Positions 23,866-35,615 are shown, counted from the first letter of the stretch. The stretch is DNA of 64,000 bases from Lineolata rhizophorae (GCA_010093515.1 MU001679.1:389474-453473); one strand, 5' to 3'. Numbers and translations: made by a program. The notes: generated by a model from the sequence alone, not told the origin.

Positions 23866-24367
23866 GGCTGCTTCACGAGAGCGCAAGCATCTCCTTTCGG
23901 TGGAGCACTTTGGAGCTAGACCAAAAGTCACGAGTATGCCTGGCTACGGACGTGGAAGGGAACCAGCACGCCTTAAAGAACTGGCGGGGCACGCGTGGGG
24001 TCGAGGGGGTGCGGGCAGAGAGACATCTGGATAAGGCCAAGGGCGAAGATGCAGGGGGGGGAGGGAACACGGGCGGCAGTACGGTATCGCAGTCGTGCGG
24101 CTCAATTGTGAGCGAGGAAGGAAAAGCTGGCCCAGAGATCGAGCAGGATACTTACTACGTGGGTGGCTACCACGTAACTAGGTAGATTCAGCGCCTGCCG
24201 GAACCCGGCGTCCGGCCGGGGCGTGGCTGCCCGCGCGTGGCTGGGCGCGTTGACCATTCCCGACCGCCGCCACAAGCACGCCCTGCTCTCGCTCCCCACT
24301 ACCGCGTCCTTCACTCCTCCGCCTTCGTTTGCCCTCCCGGCGTCCCTCGACTCCCCGTCGCGCCGAA
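23866..24367. promoter_or_regulatory. bidirectional upstream region NTE1/ARP9
   Basis: 502 bases separate the NTE1 start (minus) and ARP9 start (plus). It is GC-rich with C-rich and CT-rich stretches toward ARP9. That it serves both genes follows from position only; no factor site is claimed. Confidence 0.45.
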
Positions 24368-26433
24368 ATGCCTGCCTTCAAGGATGACCAGATCATTGTA
24401 TGCCTTGCGTCCCCATCATCGCCGCAGCGTCATTCGTTGCACGGGGCTAACTTCGTCGCCCGCAGATCATCTCGCCCGGCTCGCGAACCACTCTGGCCCA
24501 GCTGGGCCTGCCCGAGTCGTTCACCCCCGCTAAGTTGCGCTTCAAGTCGCGCATGTTCCCCGCCGAGAAGGACGGAGAATGGGAACCGTTCAAGGTCCGC
24601 CGCCGCGGAAAGCCCGCTGCAAACGGCGATGCGCCGCCGGCCGACCCCCAACCCGTTGCCGAGGATGGCGAGGATGGCGTTCAGTACGAAGAGGACATAC
24701 ATTCGGACGAAGGCGCCATCTGGCCGATTGAAGAGGGCAGGATCACGGACTGGCCCTGCTTCTTCGCCCTGATGACCTACGTCTACAACACCATGAACCC
24801 GCCCTTTCACACGCCCATCCTGCTCGTTGCTCAGCCCGCTTGGACTTCCCGAGAGCGTGAGAAGCTCACACAGTTTTTCTTCGAGAAATTCAAAACTCCC
24901 GCGTTTGGCCTCCTCGACTCCGCCGTCGCTGCCCTGTATGCCTTCGGCACTATGACCGCCACCGTTGTTGACGTTGGTTTCGAGAAGGCCGACGTCACCG
25001 CTATCAGCGATTTTCTCGTTCATGAACACGGGAGGACCGTTGCGCTTCCTAGATGTGGGGGTGAGGCTATGACGGAGAGATTGTATGAGATGTTAAAGGG
25101 CAGAGGGTTTACTCCGGAAATGTGTGAACAGTTGAAGACAAGTCCCATCTGCGAGGTTCTGCCCCTGGGCGTCGACCTCCCTCTTGTGGGCGAAGGGGAG
25201 AGAGAAGCGCCAGCCAACCCAGCAGCGGCGGCATCGACCGGCGCAAATGCGTCGGGTCCGGGTCATCGAAACAGCGCGGGCGCCATGGGCGATGCTCCTC
25301 GAGGCCCTGGTCCGGATACTGATGTTGGCGAAGAACAAAAGGAAGACGATGATAATGAAGGTGTTCTCGATGTGGCGAGCATAGTCACGGGCGGAAAAAT
25401 GAACGAGTATCTTGCTCGCAAAGAAAAGGAGAAGGCTGAGAAGGCTGTGGCGAGGAGAAAGGGTGCTCAAGAGGCGGCAACAAATGCGCCTAAAGCGGCT
25501 CGTCTTCCAAACTCCAAGAGGCCGAGGAATACTTTCATCTACGAAGATTATGCTCTTCATTCTGCTCTCAAAGACATGAACTTAAGCGGACAGAAAATGG
25601 CTGAAATGCAAGCCGCGCTGAGCGACGCTCCACAGCAAAAACAAAGGACAGCAGATGAAAATGGAGATTCTGCCATGATAGTGGATGGGTATTCGTCCAC
25701 TGAGCATGGAATACCGCGAGATGGGCCTATCCGGAGGGAGATTGAGGTTGGAATTGAGAGATTCCAAGCCGCGACAGGTGGAATACTGGAGAATCTGGCA
25801 GATGCAATCCATCGAACAATTTCCTCGGTTGAGGAAGTTAACAAACGAAGCGAGCTTTGGGATGGGCTCATCATCGTTGGTAATGGTGCGAAAATTCGAG
25901 GTCAGTCAGCGCCCGTAGCGTATTTTCCAATGGTTTCACTAACTTTCAACGTAGGGTTTAAGGAGGCTCTGCTGGCTACGCTCAATAGCAAATACATAAT
26001 CTCACCTTCCTCGGCTACCATCTTCACGTCGGAGTTGCCATCTAATCTTACGACACCTAGCGGAACCGGAACGAATACGCCGCAGCCCCAGGCTCCGCCT
26101 CACGCTGCAGGAGGAAGCAATGTGAACCCGCTCTTGTTCGCAGCTACCACTTCTCAAAACCCACACTTAAACCCTGGTAGTCAAATACAACCTATGCATA
26201 CGCACAACACACATTCTTCTCACGGCCAGACCCCAACCAGTATCAAAACTGCTAAGATTCCTGAGTACTTCCCCGAATGGAAGGAAGCGGGCTTTGACGA
26301 AGCCACATTCCTCGGCGCTCAGGTGGCCGCAAAGGTCTTTTTCGTCGTGGATCAGAGCGGCAGCAAGGCTTACATGACTCGTACGGATTACAACGATCAA
26401 GGCCCTTCTGGAATCCATGAGTTCAGTGTCTAG
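24368..26433 (+). CDS. ARP9: actin-related protein 9 (SWI/SNF-RSC chromatin remodelling)
   Basis: Three exons: 24368-24397, 24466-25900, 25955-26433; 647 residues. The first exon is only 30 bases (MPAFKDDQII), and the splice gives the family start DQIIISPGSRTTLAQLGLPE. Actin-fold pieces include ILLVAQPAWTSRERE, FGLLDSAVAALYAFG, TVVDVGFEKADVTA and, after the last splice, GNGAKIRGFKEALLATLNSK. A long charged insertion (about residues 215-330) and a Pro/Asn/Thr-rich loop near the C-terminus are common in filamentous-fungal Arp9. The protein is a nuclear, non-motor actin fold that pairs with Arp7 or equivalent on the remodeller ATPase. Intron 2 is 54 bases with no in-frame stop, so retention would add 18 residues. 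Confidence 0.9.
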
Positions 26434-26691
26434 GTTCGGTGTGGAATATATATTGTTCGGCTTTTAAAAACTGGAAAAGTTAGAAACGTCCTCTTTTCTG
26501 GGGAAGCTCGGGTTAATTTGGGGTTTTCATTGCACCCAGGGAGGTGTATAAAGGAAAGCATGATACCACCGGAAGCTAGGGTCCCGCAATTGCTCAATAC
26601 ATTATTTGATCGTGGTAAATTTATTTTACATTCTATACGACGTTCAATACGTGATCTAGTCGTATACGGACGTCAACTTCGCTCGCAGTTA

Positions 26692-28291
26692 TCAGCGAAT
26701 ATCCACTTGGCCGTGGCTTTTTGCCAGATCTCCCAACATTCCAACCGCACCATCCATATCATCTTTGTTGTACAGAAATAGGCCTTGGAGAGAAGCAGTG
26801 CTGATAGAATTGGCCAATCCAAGCTCCTTGATTCGCGTCATAAATCTTTGTTTGCCTAGACCATCAGTATCGACATCAACGTAGAATCGGTCCCACATCT
26901 GCTCAATCTGCCACTCAGTCGCCTCGCCAAGGTGTACGGTCATATCAACACGACCAGGGCGCACCAATGCAGGATCAAGCGATTGCACGTGGTTAGTTGT
27001 AAGGAAGATTATACGTTCGTCTACACTAGCGACGCCATCTAGTGCATTGAGCAGACCAGAGAATGTTACGGTTGCGCCGCGATACCCATGCTCATCCGCC
27101 TGCGTCCGGTTATTGAAAGCCGCATCCGCATCTTCTAGAAGAACGATGGTCCGAGGAGGGACCTTTGTAAGCAGCACGTTCAGCCGATCGTCGGTCAACC
27201 CAGGTTCGCTAAGGTTTAAGATAGCGATGTTAAAGTCGAGCTCGCCAGCTAGTGCCAGGATGAAAGAGCTCTTGCCCGTGCCTGGCGATCCGTAAAGGAG
27301 ATATCCTCGACGGTACGGTATACCCCGGTCTAGATACCACGCTCTTGCTTCGAGGAAAGCGCGGATGTCTTCGAGAATGCGCTCCTTTACGCCGCGCTCC
27401 AGTATCACGGAATCAATAGGTCTCTTCCGCTTCGGCTGTCCAAATGGTTTCCAATCCGGGCCCCAAGAATTGTAGATGATTGTCTTGCCCTCGTGCATTT
27501 CCTGCGCCAACCGGTGGGCATCCGAAAATAGTTCCTCAAACACGTTCCGGTGCGCGTAGAGGGTTGTCATAGTAATGGTTTCAAACGGCGTACCCGTCGA
27601 CATGTCAAACGCTTTGTCTCGCTGGCGATTGAGGGCTATGAACGCATTTCCGTACCGAAGGATGTGCCGGCCTTGGCCAGGGACGAGAGACAACCTCGTT
27701 TCGTCAGCACCATCCGGGCGCTTAGCGCGGGCGGTCTGAATTTGGAGGTGGTGCATCCGAGGTGTGATCTTATTGATGAGGGACGATAAAGTACCCGAAG
27801 GCGCTGGCTGCCTACAAGATCGGAGCCGACGTGATTAGCAATAGGCGTGGCGGAATTTGCGTAGGGATGCGCACCTAGGCATGCCTGGAATTGCGTGTTG
27901 ACCCATCGCCTGGGCTCTTTGGTAGGCCGTTATCCAGTGGAGCAGCCATTGATAGGACTCGTCATTGCGGGTAATTTCGACGTCGACAAGAAGGCGCCGC
28001 CGTAGGAGATCGGTGCTTCTTCTGAGGCCTTGCTGACCAGCCCTCAGCGCAGCGGCGAGGCCCGCAAGTCCGAAGCCCTGAACAGCGCCGACGGCTAAGC
28101 AACACAGTCGCGATCCTTCCGGCGGGCGACTACGGGGTTCAGAGACGTACGGCGGTAAAGAAGGGGTTGTCAGTCAGCTGGGAGAACAGGCCGGAGCCGG
28201 CCTTGTTATGATCCCCGGCGGTGGCTGTAGCGAGCTGCGGCGCAGCTACTTGTGCGGCTTGAGCGACGGGCCCATTGCAATCACTCGACAT
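26692..28291 (-). CDS. BCS1: mitochondrial chaperone BCS1 (AAA ATPase)
   Basis: Three exons: 28291-28151, 28077-27875, 27811-26692; introns of 73 and 63 bases; 487 residues. The N-terminus holds a short hydrophobic stretch (about residues 48-60) followed by RRRLLVDVEITRNDESYQWL, typical of the BCS1 N-domain. The AAA module has Walker A GSPGTGKSS (289-297), Walker B IVLLEDADAAF (337-347), LTTNHVQSLDPALVRPGRVD and the second-region arginines. BCS1 sits in the mitochondrial inner membrane and inserts the Rieske iron-sulfur protein into complex III. The Met at 28291 is preferred; an in-frame Met at 28345 would add 18 residues. BCS1 belongs to a family with many fungal paralogues, but the intact N-domain favours true BCS1 or a close paralogue. 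Confidence 0.88.
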
Positions 28292-29319
28292 CGCCGCCGT
28301 GCCACGCTGCGGAGGGGTGTGTTGGCGGCGAAGTAACGAGGTCAAGAGTCGAAAGCACTCGTCCTGTGGAAGCGGTGGATTCGTCGCGCCGCAGCATGCA
28401 TCGGCGCGGTCTGTGCGGGTCTAGGTATGTAGTTCGTTGCCGTGTTGGGCAAGCGTGGCGACGAGAGACGGTGGACCCTCCGGGCCGAGGGCCCCGGCGC
28501 TCGGGGCCGTGCAACTCCACACCCCTGCCGAGGAGTCGAGTCGGGCCCTCCAGTTACATACATTTACATACATACCCTCATGCTTGAGTGCATACCCGTT
28601 TATTTCTGTCTTCGTAGCGCTTACGGATTGCAGTCTGCAGTGGGTTGGCCCATACGTGGATATCGCAGCAGACTCCAGTGTGCATCTCGGCCCCATGATG
28701 ATCCTCCCGGTTTCGATACTTCTCGCCATCATTTCCGTGTTTGAAGAGACGCTCACGCTAATTATATATTCTAGCGGGGGCATACGTTTCAACTTTGCCG
28801 CCTGCCATTGGGACGCGCATTAGCTACTGCGTAGAACGAAGTCAGTTTATGCAGAAGAAGATTCTGGATTTGAAATGTGCATGGCAAAGCGTTAGGCGGA
28901 ACCGTTACCGTGAGTATGGCGCGAAGATGGGAGGGCAGGAGTACGACCGGCAGCACGCACATTACTACGTATAGATACGGTCAATGGAGAGCAAGTCTAC
29001 CCCGACCCGCGAGAATAGGTCTCACTCAGTCCTCAAAGCCACGCTGCGGGCTTGAATATCTACGGGCCCGCCTGCATGAACGCAGCAGGCTTGGGTAGGG
29101 TACGATTTAGGTGTCAGCCACCGACCGGACGGGACTGACGCGAGAAGCACCACCGACGCATGGGCCAGGCGCTACGCTAGCGCCGCAGCAGCTCATTTTA
29201 CGGAGTACTTCCTGCTCTCACATTCCGCGGCTGCCAGAGCTTCATTGCTTCTGCGGTTTATCGTCCTGCGCCTCTCGTCGCCACTCTGGCTAGCTGTTAC
29301 TGCAATTGTGAGAGTAGCC
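28292..29319. other. divergent upstream region, otherwise empty
   Basis: About 1 kb between the starts of BCS1 (minus) and the RRM gene (plus). Several overlapping short frames on both strands have no recognisable product. No repeat or RNA gene seen. Confidence 0.45.
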
Positions 29320-30833
29320 ATGGCAGGTTCTGTGACGATTGAGAAGGGTTATTTTGATGCTTTGCTCCGGCGGTAGGTTTTATAAAGCTGTCTCTCATCC
29401 GACCGCTCAACTATGGCCCGTGGCTGACAGTTTCCTGTTCTCGCAGGGCTGCATTCGTTAGTGAACTCTGCTCCGATCGCTCCAAACACCGCGAAGTCTA
29501 ACTTTATCCAAGTTCTCTCCGGATGAAAATAGGCCAGAGCTAGATCAGTCTAACGTACTGATCCCTAAAGCCGAGCATGACCACTTCGTACGTTGTACAT
29601 CTTTGCTCTTCCAATTCAAGACTTGATTGCTAACATCGCCGCTTCCACCATTGCAGCTGCGGATAGAGCGCGAGTACAGTATGCTCACCAGTTACTTGCC
29701 GCCTTTGCAGGGACTGTCTACTGACCGAGACGCCGTAGGTATTCTTCGCGACGCTCTAGTCAGTGGAGGCCTAGCTCCTGAGACACTGGACGAAATAATC
29801 CAAGGGCGTGTTAAATCTATGGAGGAGAATGATCAGGAGTCAGCCGGCGCATGCGAAGGATACAATGAGACGACTACTACAACCGAAAATGCTCCAATCC
29901 TGACACCCGCTTCCAAGAGCTGTTTGGCTCCGCCACCCGGCCGCGACAGCCGGCGGTCTTTTCAAAGGGCTCCTAGCTTCGGGCATAGGAGCTCATCTGT
30001 AGGCTCGGCCGATAAATACGATCCGTCCATCGCAGGAAGCTTTCATCCTCGCAGCAAACCAGTCCTTCCGAAGAATGACCAACGGACCATCATATTTTCA
30101 AACCTCTCTGATCGAACCACGCATAAGGATTTGGTCAATGTTATACGTGGTGGGCGTATTTTAGATCTATATTTGAGGAACGACCGCACGGCTATTGTTT
30201 CTTTCGTCGAGGGCGCTCAGGACTTTGTGAATTTTGCCAAGCGCAACGACTTCTACCTACATGCAAAGAGGGTACGTTCAATTTCTTTGGTGGCACGATC
30301 GGTATGCTAACAACTCCTAGATCGAAGTCCGTTGGAACGAAAAACAATTCCATTTGCCCGGCCATGTGGCGAATAAGATTGCTAATGGAGCCACGCGAAA
30401 CATTCTTGTCCGTGGAGGCGCTTCTCGATTGACGGAAGCCGAAATCCGAGACCATCTAGACCATATCCATAACTTGGTCGTCATTGAAGTTCAATTCAGG
30501 GAAGGAGATGCGTATATTTCGACGAATTCTATCCACAACGCCCTCTTCGCAAGGACCTGCATGATGTCGAGGACTACATACAAAGGCATGCATATCGAAT
30601 GGTACCCTGATGAATGCGCTGCGCCTTTACCCAAGGTCCAGCGTGCACCCAGTGTGCAAGCCGCTGCCCCTCCGAATCGGGGTCAGCAATCAGCCGCATT
30701 GGCCAATCGCTTTGGATTGCTCAATGTTGACGGAGCTGACGACGGCTCTGATGATGACAGCGAGACTGTCAGCGCATTCGGTGGCGGCTACGGAGTTGGA
30801 TTGAAATGGGCTGACACCAGTATCACAGCCTAG
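29320..30833 (+). CDS. two-RRM RNA-binding protein
   Basis: Four exons: 29320-29372, 29497-29587, 29657-30271, 30321-30833; 423 residues. The N-terminal part (MAGSVTIEKGYFDALLRR.., then PKAEHDHFLRIEREYSMLTS) precedes a disordered Ser/Arg region. RRM1 starts near QRTIIFSNLSDRTTHKDLV and RRM2 near TRNILVRGGASRLTEAEI, linked by EVRWNEKQFHLPG. The last two introns have clear signals (GTACGT..TGCAG; GTACGT..TCCTAG with TGCTAAC). The first (124 bases, ending GAAG) is the only combination I found that keeps the frame; a better-looking acceptor at 29446 leads to a stop. The protein resembles ascomycete RRM proteins with degenerate RNP motifs; target RNA unknown. Confidence 0.78.
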
Positions 30834-31287
30834 TTAGCTGTTGTGGAGACCTTCGAAATCGGAAAGAGTTGCAGTTTCCTGTGTGTATGTCTCTATTGTT
30901 ACCAGAGCGTATCAGTCTGGAGAGTTGTAAAGTTGTTGGGCGCTCATAAGTCTTATTGTTTGTAGTTTCTTTGATTGGCCCTTCATTCACAGGCCAAATC
31001 ACTGAGGTTTTGAGGTGCGCATATAGACCTTTTCTGTATGGATGTAAGGCTGCGGCTGGATGGTTGTACAAGTTTTGTGGGTCACGAGGTGTTTTCCTCA
31101 ACATGTGTAGTCTGACGTATCGATACCCCCGATGTAAATTTCTTCTCAAACAACATAGCCTAGTCAAATTCGCCTAGATCTAGTGAACCCTTTAAATTTG
31201 ACATAGCTGACCCAATCTTATCTGCAAATTACAAATACAGTAACGGCCTTTCGAAACCTTAGATAAGAGTGACGATAATCATAATGG
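30834..31287. other. intergenic spacer downstream of the RRM gene
   Basis: About 450 bases. It carries the 3' flank of the RRM gene and no supported feature. Confidence 0.4.
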
Positions 31288-32345
31288 CTAATCAGGACGG
31301 CATCTGTCAGCCCTAATACAATACTTTTCCTCTGCCACATCCAGAATCCCGAGATCTAGATCGACCATACTCATTCCTTCCCCGCAGCTACCGAGCCATG
31401 CTAGTGCGCCAATATAGGGTACGGTGACCTGGGATAGTACTGCATATCCCTGGCCTGACCGACCCCCGGCACTGGTGAAGAAGACGGTTACTTATTGTGT
31501 TTTTGCGTTAGTCTACCGCTTGCACAAAGCTGACAGACCTTGGCTCCAGTTGGACTCACCACACCTACTCATATGCTCTTGCAATAAGGATGCTGTCTAG
31601 AAATAGTGCTTCTGCGCTAGCATTATACTATCGGCTAGCGGGAGAACAGTCGTCCAGTTTCCCTAAGCGCATTAATTTGACCCCTTGCAACAGACCTACT
31701 AAAAGTCGGAACGATGATAATCTTCGCACCTTCGTATATAAGATCGCAAAACGCTTCAGGAAAAGCGAGATCCTAGCAAACGAGCATGCCGAATTTACCT
31801 AGGTGTGAGTCGAAGACATCATGCCTGTCACGGCCAGATCTTGAAAGGTGTTCTCTTTCCGGGCCCCTTGATGAAATCGAATTACCTTCCTCGCCGCGAA
31901 TACTGTACGAAGGTTTTTGGGCTAATACCAAAGGTTCTTTTTTACATAATTCTCAATGATGTCGCCACGGTTATCAATGAAATATGTCACGTTCAACAGC
32001 TTATCTCTTTTACCCATTTAGTCTCTGTGTCTCTGGGCGATGGTTGTAACAACGCAAATTCCATGCTCTCTGGCGAGTTTTCTGCACTTCTCTAGATACT
32101 CCTCCCACACGTCACAGAGCTCGAAGAATTCAATATTTTCGGGCACCCAACTGGTCAAATGATATTCGGGAAGCACTGCAAGGTCGGCGCCTTGTGCTGC
32201 AGCGGACTCAATAAATTCTGCGGCTTTTTTATAGTCTGCTTCAATTTGAAGAGAGTACGCCAGAGAGTGGGATGGATGAATGTCGGTAGGCTAGCACTAG
32301 GGTCTCGCCTCAGGGTAGAGCTGAGTCACGGCAATTTTATAGAAC
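31288..32345 (-). pseudogene. decayed nitrilase-family (carbon-nitrogen hydrolase) gene
   Basis: Read on the minus strand, the region holds the pieces of a nitrilase-superfamily protein in the right order but in shifting frames with in-frame stops: FYKIAVTQLYPEA; ADLAVLPEYHLTSW (catalytic Glu); LLNVTYFIDNRGDIIENYVKKNLW (catalytic Lys); GMLVC-stop-DLAFPEAFCDL; EGAKIIIVPTF; FLDSILIARAYE; YAVLSQVTVPYIGALA; GEGMSMVDLDLGILDVAEEKYCIRAD. The catalytic CWD reads TGC TAG GAT (stop at 31773-31775), a TGG-to-TAG change. At least one frame shift lies before LLNVTYFI, plus others. The pieces are still easy to read, so loss seems fairly recent. An in-frame Met at 32573 precedes sequence without family likeness, so the true 5' end is unclear. 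Confidence 0.85.
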
Positions 32346-33158
32346 GGTAACATGTTGGGCCAAGGGTTGGAATATAATCAGGACGATCAATACGCGAGGG
32401 ATAGTGTGTCTTAGTTTATTTCGCGCCTTCAGAGTTAAGCTTGGTGATGTGAGAACGGCAACGAAATGACGCCGTGTTGTTCTGGAGAGATCTGCCTCGC
32501 CCGTCTCAGACAAGACACCGCGCTCACCTAACGTGCCTGGAACATTGGACTGGAACGATTCTTGAGGCGACATTATTGTTTACTTGTTAGAAAAGGTGCA
32601 TACCCCGGACGGAGTACATACGTAATAGTGGTCAGCGGAATGCCGGTAGCGTTGCTGGAGATGGTTACCCCAGCACGGAGAAAGATAAACAAATACCGCC
32701 ATTCATGCACGACGGCGGGCCAAGGCGCCTAGCCCGTTTTGGCTAAATAATCAATTAGGTAAGCATTCAATTCGGGGCTGCCAGTGCACGGCTGTCTCGC
32801 TATTCGCTGCCAGCACAACGTTGATTCGACCTCGATGAGCGAGGAGATGCCTGTTGATGATCAAGGGCTGATGAGCCCTCCCCTAGCGGCATCAACAACA
32901 ACGATGCCTCGCTCTGACGCTCTTTCGTGAAGCGCGTCTTCCTTTCTCTCCCGCACCTCCTACCTATTGTCCTTCGAGCGCACTTGCGCGCGCTGCGCCC
33001 CGCTTTCCGTGCCTCCCCATCACCGCAGCGCGAAGCGCGCCGTGCACTTGTCTGTCCCTTTGCAGCCGCACTGAATCAAAACCGCTGCCAAGCATCTTCT
33101 TCGTGGACCGTAATATACGGTGGCGTCTCGCACGGCGGCGAAAAGCAGTACTTTCAGC
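32346..33158. other. intergenic spacer
   Basis: About 810 bases between the dead nitrilase gene and the coiled-coil gene at 33159. The right half is CT-rich, as expected of a fungal promoter and 5' UTR. A 78-codon minus-strand frame (32337-32573) may be a leftover of the pseudogene's 5' end. Confidence 0.4.
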
Positions 33159-34108
33159 ATGGCTCCCGACCTCAACTCCGTCCCTGCGTCGCCACGCAAC
33201 CAGCCCTCTGCTTCCCATTCTTCGTCGCGGCGTGCCTCGCAGATATTCCCCATGAGCCCGCCCCCTCTGCCTCTCTCCTCACCAGGTGCAGCTCTACCGT
33301 CCGGCACAAGCCAGCATTCAGGCTACCCGTTCCCGCTGAATAGTCCGGGTACGATTACTAACACAGCTTCCGTGAGCGACACCGCTGCAGTTCCAATGAG
33401 ACATCCCCGTCCGTTGACTGCAGCTGAGCTGCATCTTGAACTAGGTATATAGCCTTGAGCGTAAAGACGTGGATCGTGCTAGCTAATGCATCTTCCAAAC
33501 AGAGAAAGAGCAAGAGGCTGTTGTGAGTTTCTCGCTGCTAAGAATTCCATGGATGCTCAATGGATCTGCCCCATGCTGAAGTATGCAATTTCCAGGTGAA
33601 TCGTCTCACCCGAGAATTGAGTGCATTGCGAGCGCAGTCCGCGTCGGTCGCATCGACGGCATCTTCTAACACCTCTGGCGCCCCGGGTCTACTCGTGGAC
33701 ACGGCTGATGCTCATACCGGTTCCTTGACTGGCCCGACGCACCCTACTGCATCCCGAAGGCACCGCAGCTCCAGCAGCGTTAGCAGAGGGAGTGTAGCTG
33801 CTGCGACGGCCACGATACCTCTTGGCAATGCCCCGCAACCCGCTTCGCATAGATTCTCATTGTCTTCGGTCGGCGGTGGGGAACAACACGCTGGCAGGTC
33901 TTCGTCATCACTAAGCTTATCAACGCCTCGCTACGAAGAGACCGCATATCACCGTCAAGAGCTGGAGGAGGCGAAACGCGAAAATGAACGCCTGAGACGT
34001 CGGATCCGAGAGCTTGAAGCTACATTGAAAGAACGGTCTAATTCTACGGAAGACTTGGTGACCAGGAGCACAACGGGGGGAACCAGTGCAGGAGAAACGT
34101 TGACTTAA
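33159..34108 (+). CDS. small coiled-coil protein of unknown function, with a 20-base microexon
   Basis: Three exons: 33159-33444, 33503-33522, 33596-34108; 272 residues. Introns GTATAT..ACAG (58 bases) and GTGAGT..CCAG (73 bases). Splicing gives AAELHLELEKEQEAVVNRLTRELSALRAQ, a continuous amphipathic helix encoded across all three exons, which is strong support for the model. The N-terminal 85 residues are Ser/Pro-rich, and a long Ser/Thr-rich linker follows. A second coiled coil (YHRQELEEAKRENERLRRRI, then ELEATLKE) lies near the C-terminus. I do not recognise a named family; it looks like a fungal scaffold or regulatory protein. The upstream frame extends to 33120 but only from GTG. Confidence 0.7.
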
Positions 34109-34495
34109 GGATGGCAGTACCAATCGCCAAATATGACTCTAGGATTGAGTACTTCCTGTTGAAAGATAGCAGGCTCATCCTCTCGTTCACCCTATCTTGG
34201 CTGGACCTCAGAATTTGTTAAGTGGTGTTTGGTCTCATGGCAAGAGACTTCCATCATTCGGAGGGATGCTAGCAGATTCTCATCATTCTCCACTCAAACA
34301 CCGTTGATCCTAGATAATAATATTTCGAGGGATAATGACCGGCATTACACAAGCTTGTCGAACTGGAGGCAGGATGTGTTTGCTGCTACTGCCCCTATGG
34401 TTCTGTATGCAGTGTGCGAACTGTGCAGTGGCCCCCCAACGAGCATTATTTTTTATTCACAAAAATGCAAAAGACAAGATCCAAAACGCGCTTCT
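34109..34495. other. convergent spacer
   Basis: 387 bases between convergent genes (coiled-coil protein and intradiol dioxygenase). Nothing beyond 3' flanks is seen. Confidence 0.4.
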
Positions 34496-35615
34496 TCAAT
34501 CGACGTCCGGGACCGGCAGGCCCTGGTATAGTTTCATCTTTTTCCCTTGAGCCGCCATTGCCTTCATGGCTTTTTCCTCTCTTAGTGCATTTGCTTCAGC
34601 TTCTGTGATCAACGTGAAGTCGTAGGTGCACGTCTTGCAGCCTTCCTTAACCCCGTACTTTTGCGCCATCTCAGCGGTTGCGCTACCGAAGTCGATTACC
34701 AAAGTCTCCTTCACTCCAAATACTGCATCCGACGTCTCATACGGGTCTCCACGGGCATAGAGAGCACTTTTCATGGTTAGTTCAGATTCAAGCCGTCGTC
34801 GAAGCTGGAAAGTGTGGTTCAGTTACAACATACGTAATGAGCTTGTCATATCCTTCCTTGCCAATCATAAAATGCATATGCGCGGGCCGGTACGGGTGTC
34901 GATGAAGCATCTTCAACATTTTGCCCACTGGGCCGTCGTGCGGGATCGGGTACGGAACGGGAACAATGGCTTTGAACCAAAAGAGTCCTTCGTTGTCGGT
35001 ATGCATAACACAGCGGCCATCTGGCCCACTGCGGTCCGCATACTGCACATCATAGAAGCCTTTGGAATCACCTTCCCAAATGTCCACCTGAGCGCCGGCA
35101 ATCGGCTTTCCTGCTGTGTCTTTCACGGTACAAACGGTCAAAAGCGTCTCGCCATCCGGATCTTTGTGGATAGATGTTCCAAATTCAACGGTCTGCGCAT
35201 CGTGTGTATGGAAAGGCCCTAGCACGGTGCCTTCAGTCACTCCAGCTGGCTTAGGATGGTCTATGCTATCGACGAGAAGCGAGAGACCAAGAGTATCAGA
35301 GAGAAGGATGAATTCCTGGAAGATTTCGGTCAGCTTTTACCCCGTCGAACTGTTGCCAACATTTCCGGAAGTCCTTACTTGCCGCAAGTCATCGCACTTT
35401 TGTCCCACTGCGGTTAGGAAATCGATTGCAGTCATCCATTCCTCCGTGCTCAGACGAGTCTCGCGCGCAAAGTCATGAATATGAGTGACAAGTCTCTCAA
35501 AGAGATACTTTGTGCGAGGGTCCGGGCATAGAGAATTAATCCTGATGACATTTTCCGTGATGTTGTCGATCGTCAGATCTTTCATGGGCGGAATCTTAAC
35601 CTGGGACGGATCCAT
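34496..35615 (-). CDS. intradiol ring-cleavage dioxygenase (hydroxyquinol/catechol 1,2-dioxygenase type)
   Basis: Three exons: 35615-35379, 35315-34834, 34766-34496; introns of 63 and 67 bases; 329 residues. The N-terminal helical dimerisation domain (residues 1-100) is followed by the beta-sandwich with TEGTVLGPFH and the non-heme Fe(III) ligands: Tyr167 (KGFYDVQY), Tyr201 (PVPYPIPHDGPVG), His225 and His227 (RPAHMHF). The enzyme opens aromatic vicinal diols with O2 to give cis,cis-muconate or maleylacetate. HPYRPAHMHFMIGKEGYDKL favours the hydroxyquinol branch of the family, but substrate choice is not proven. No other pathway gene is adjacent; a dead nitrilase gene lies 2 kb to the left. 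Confidence 0.9.
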
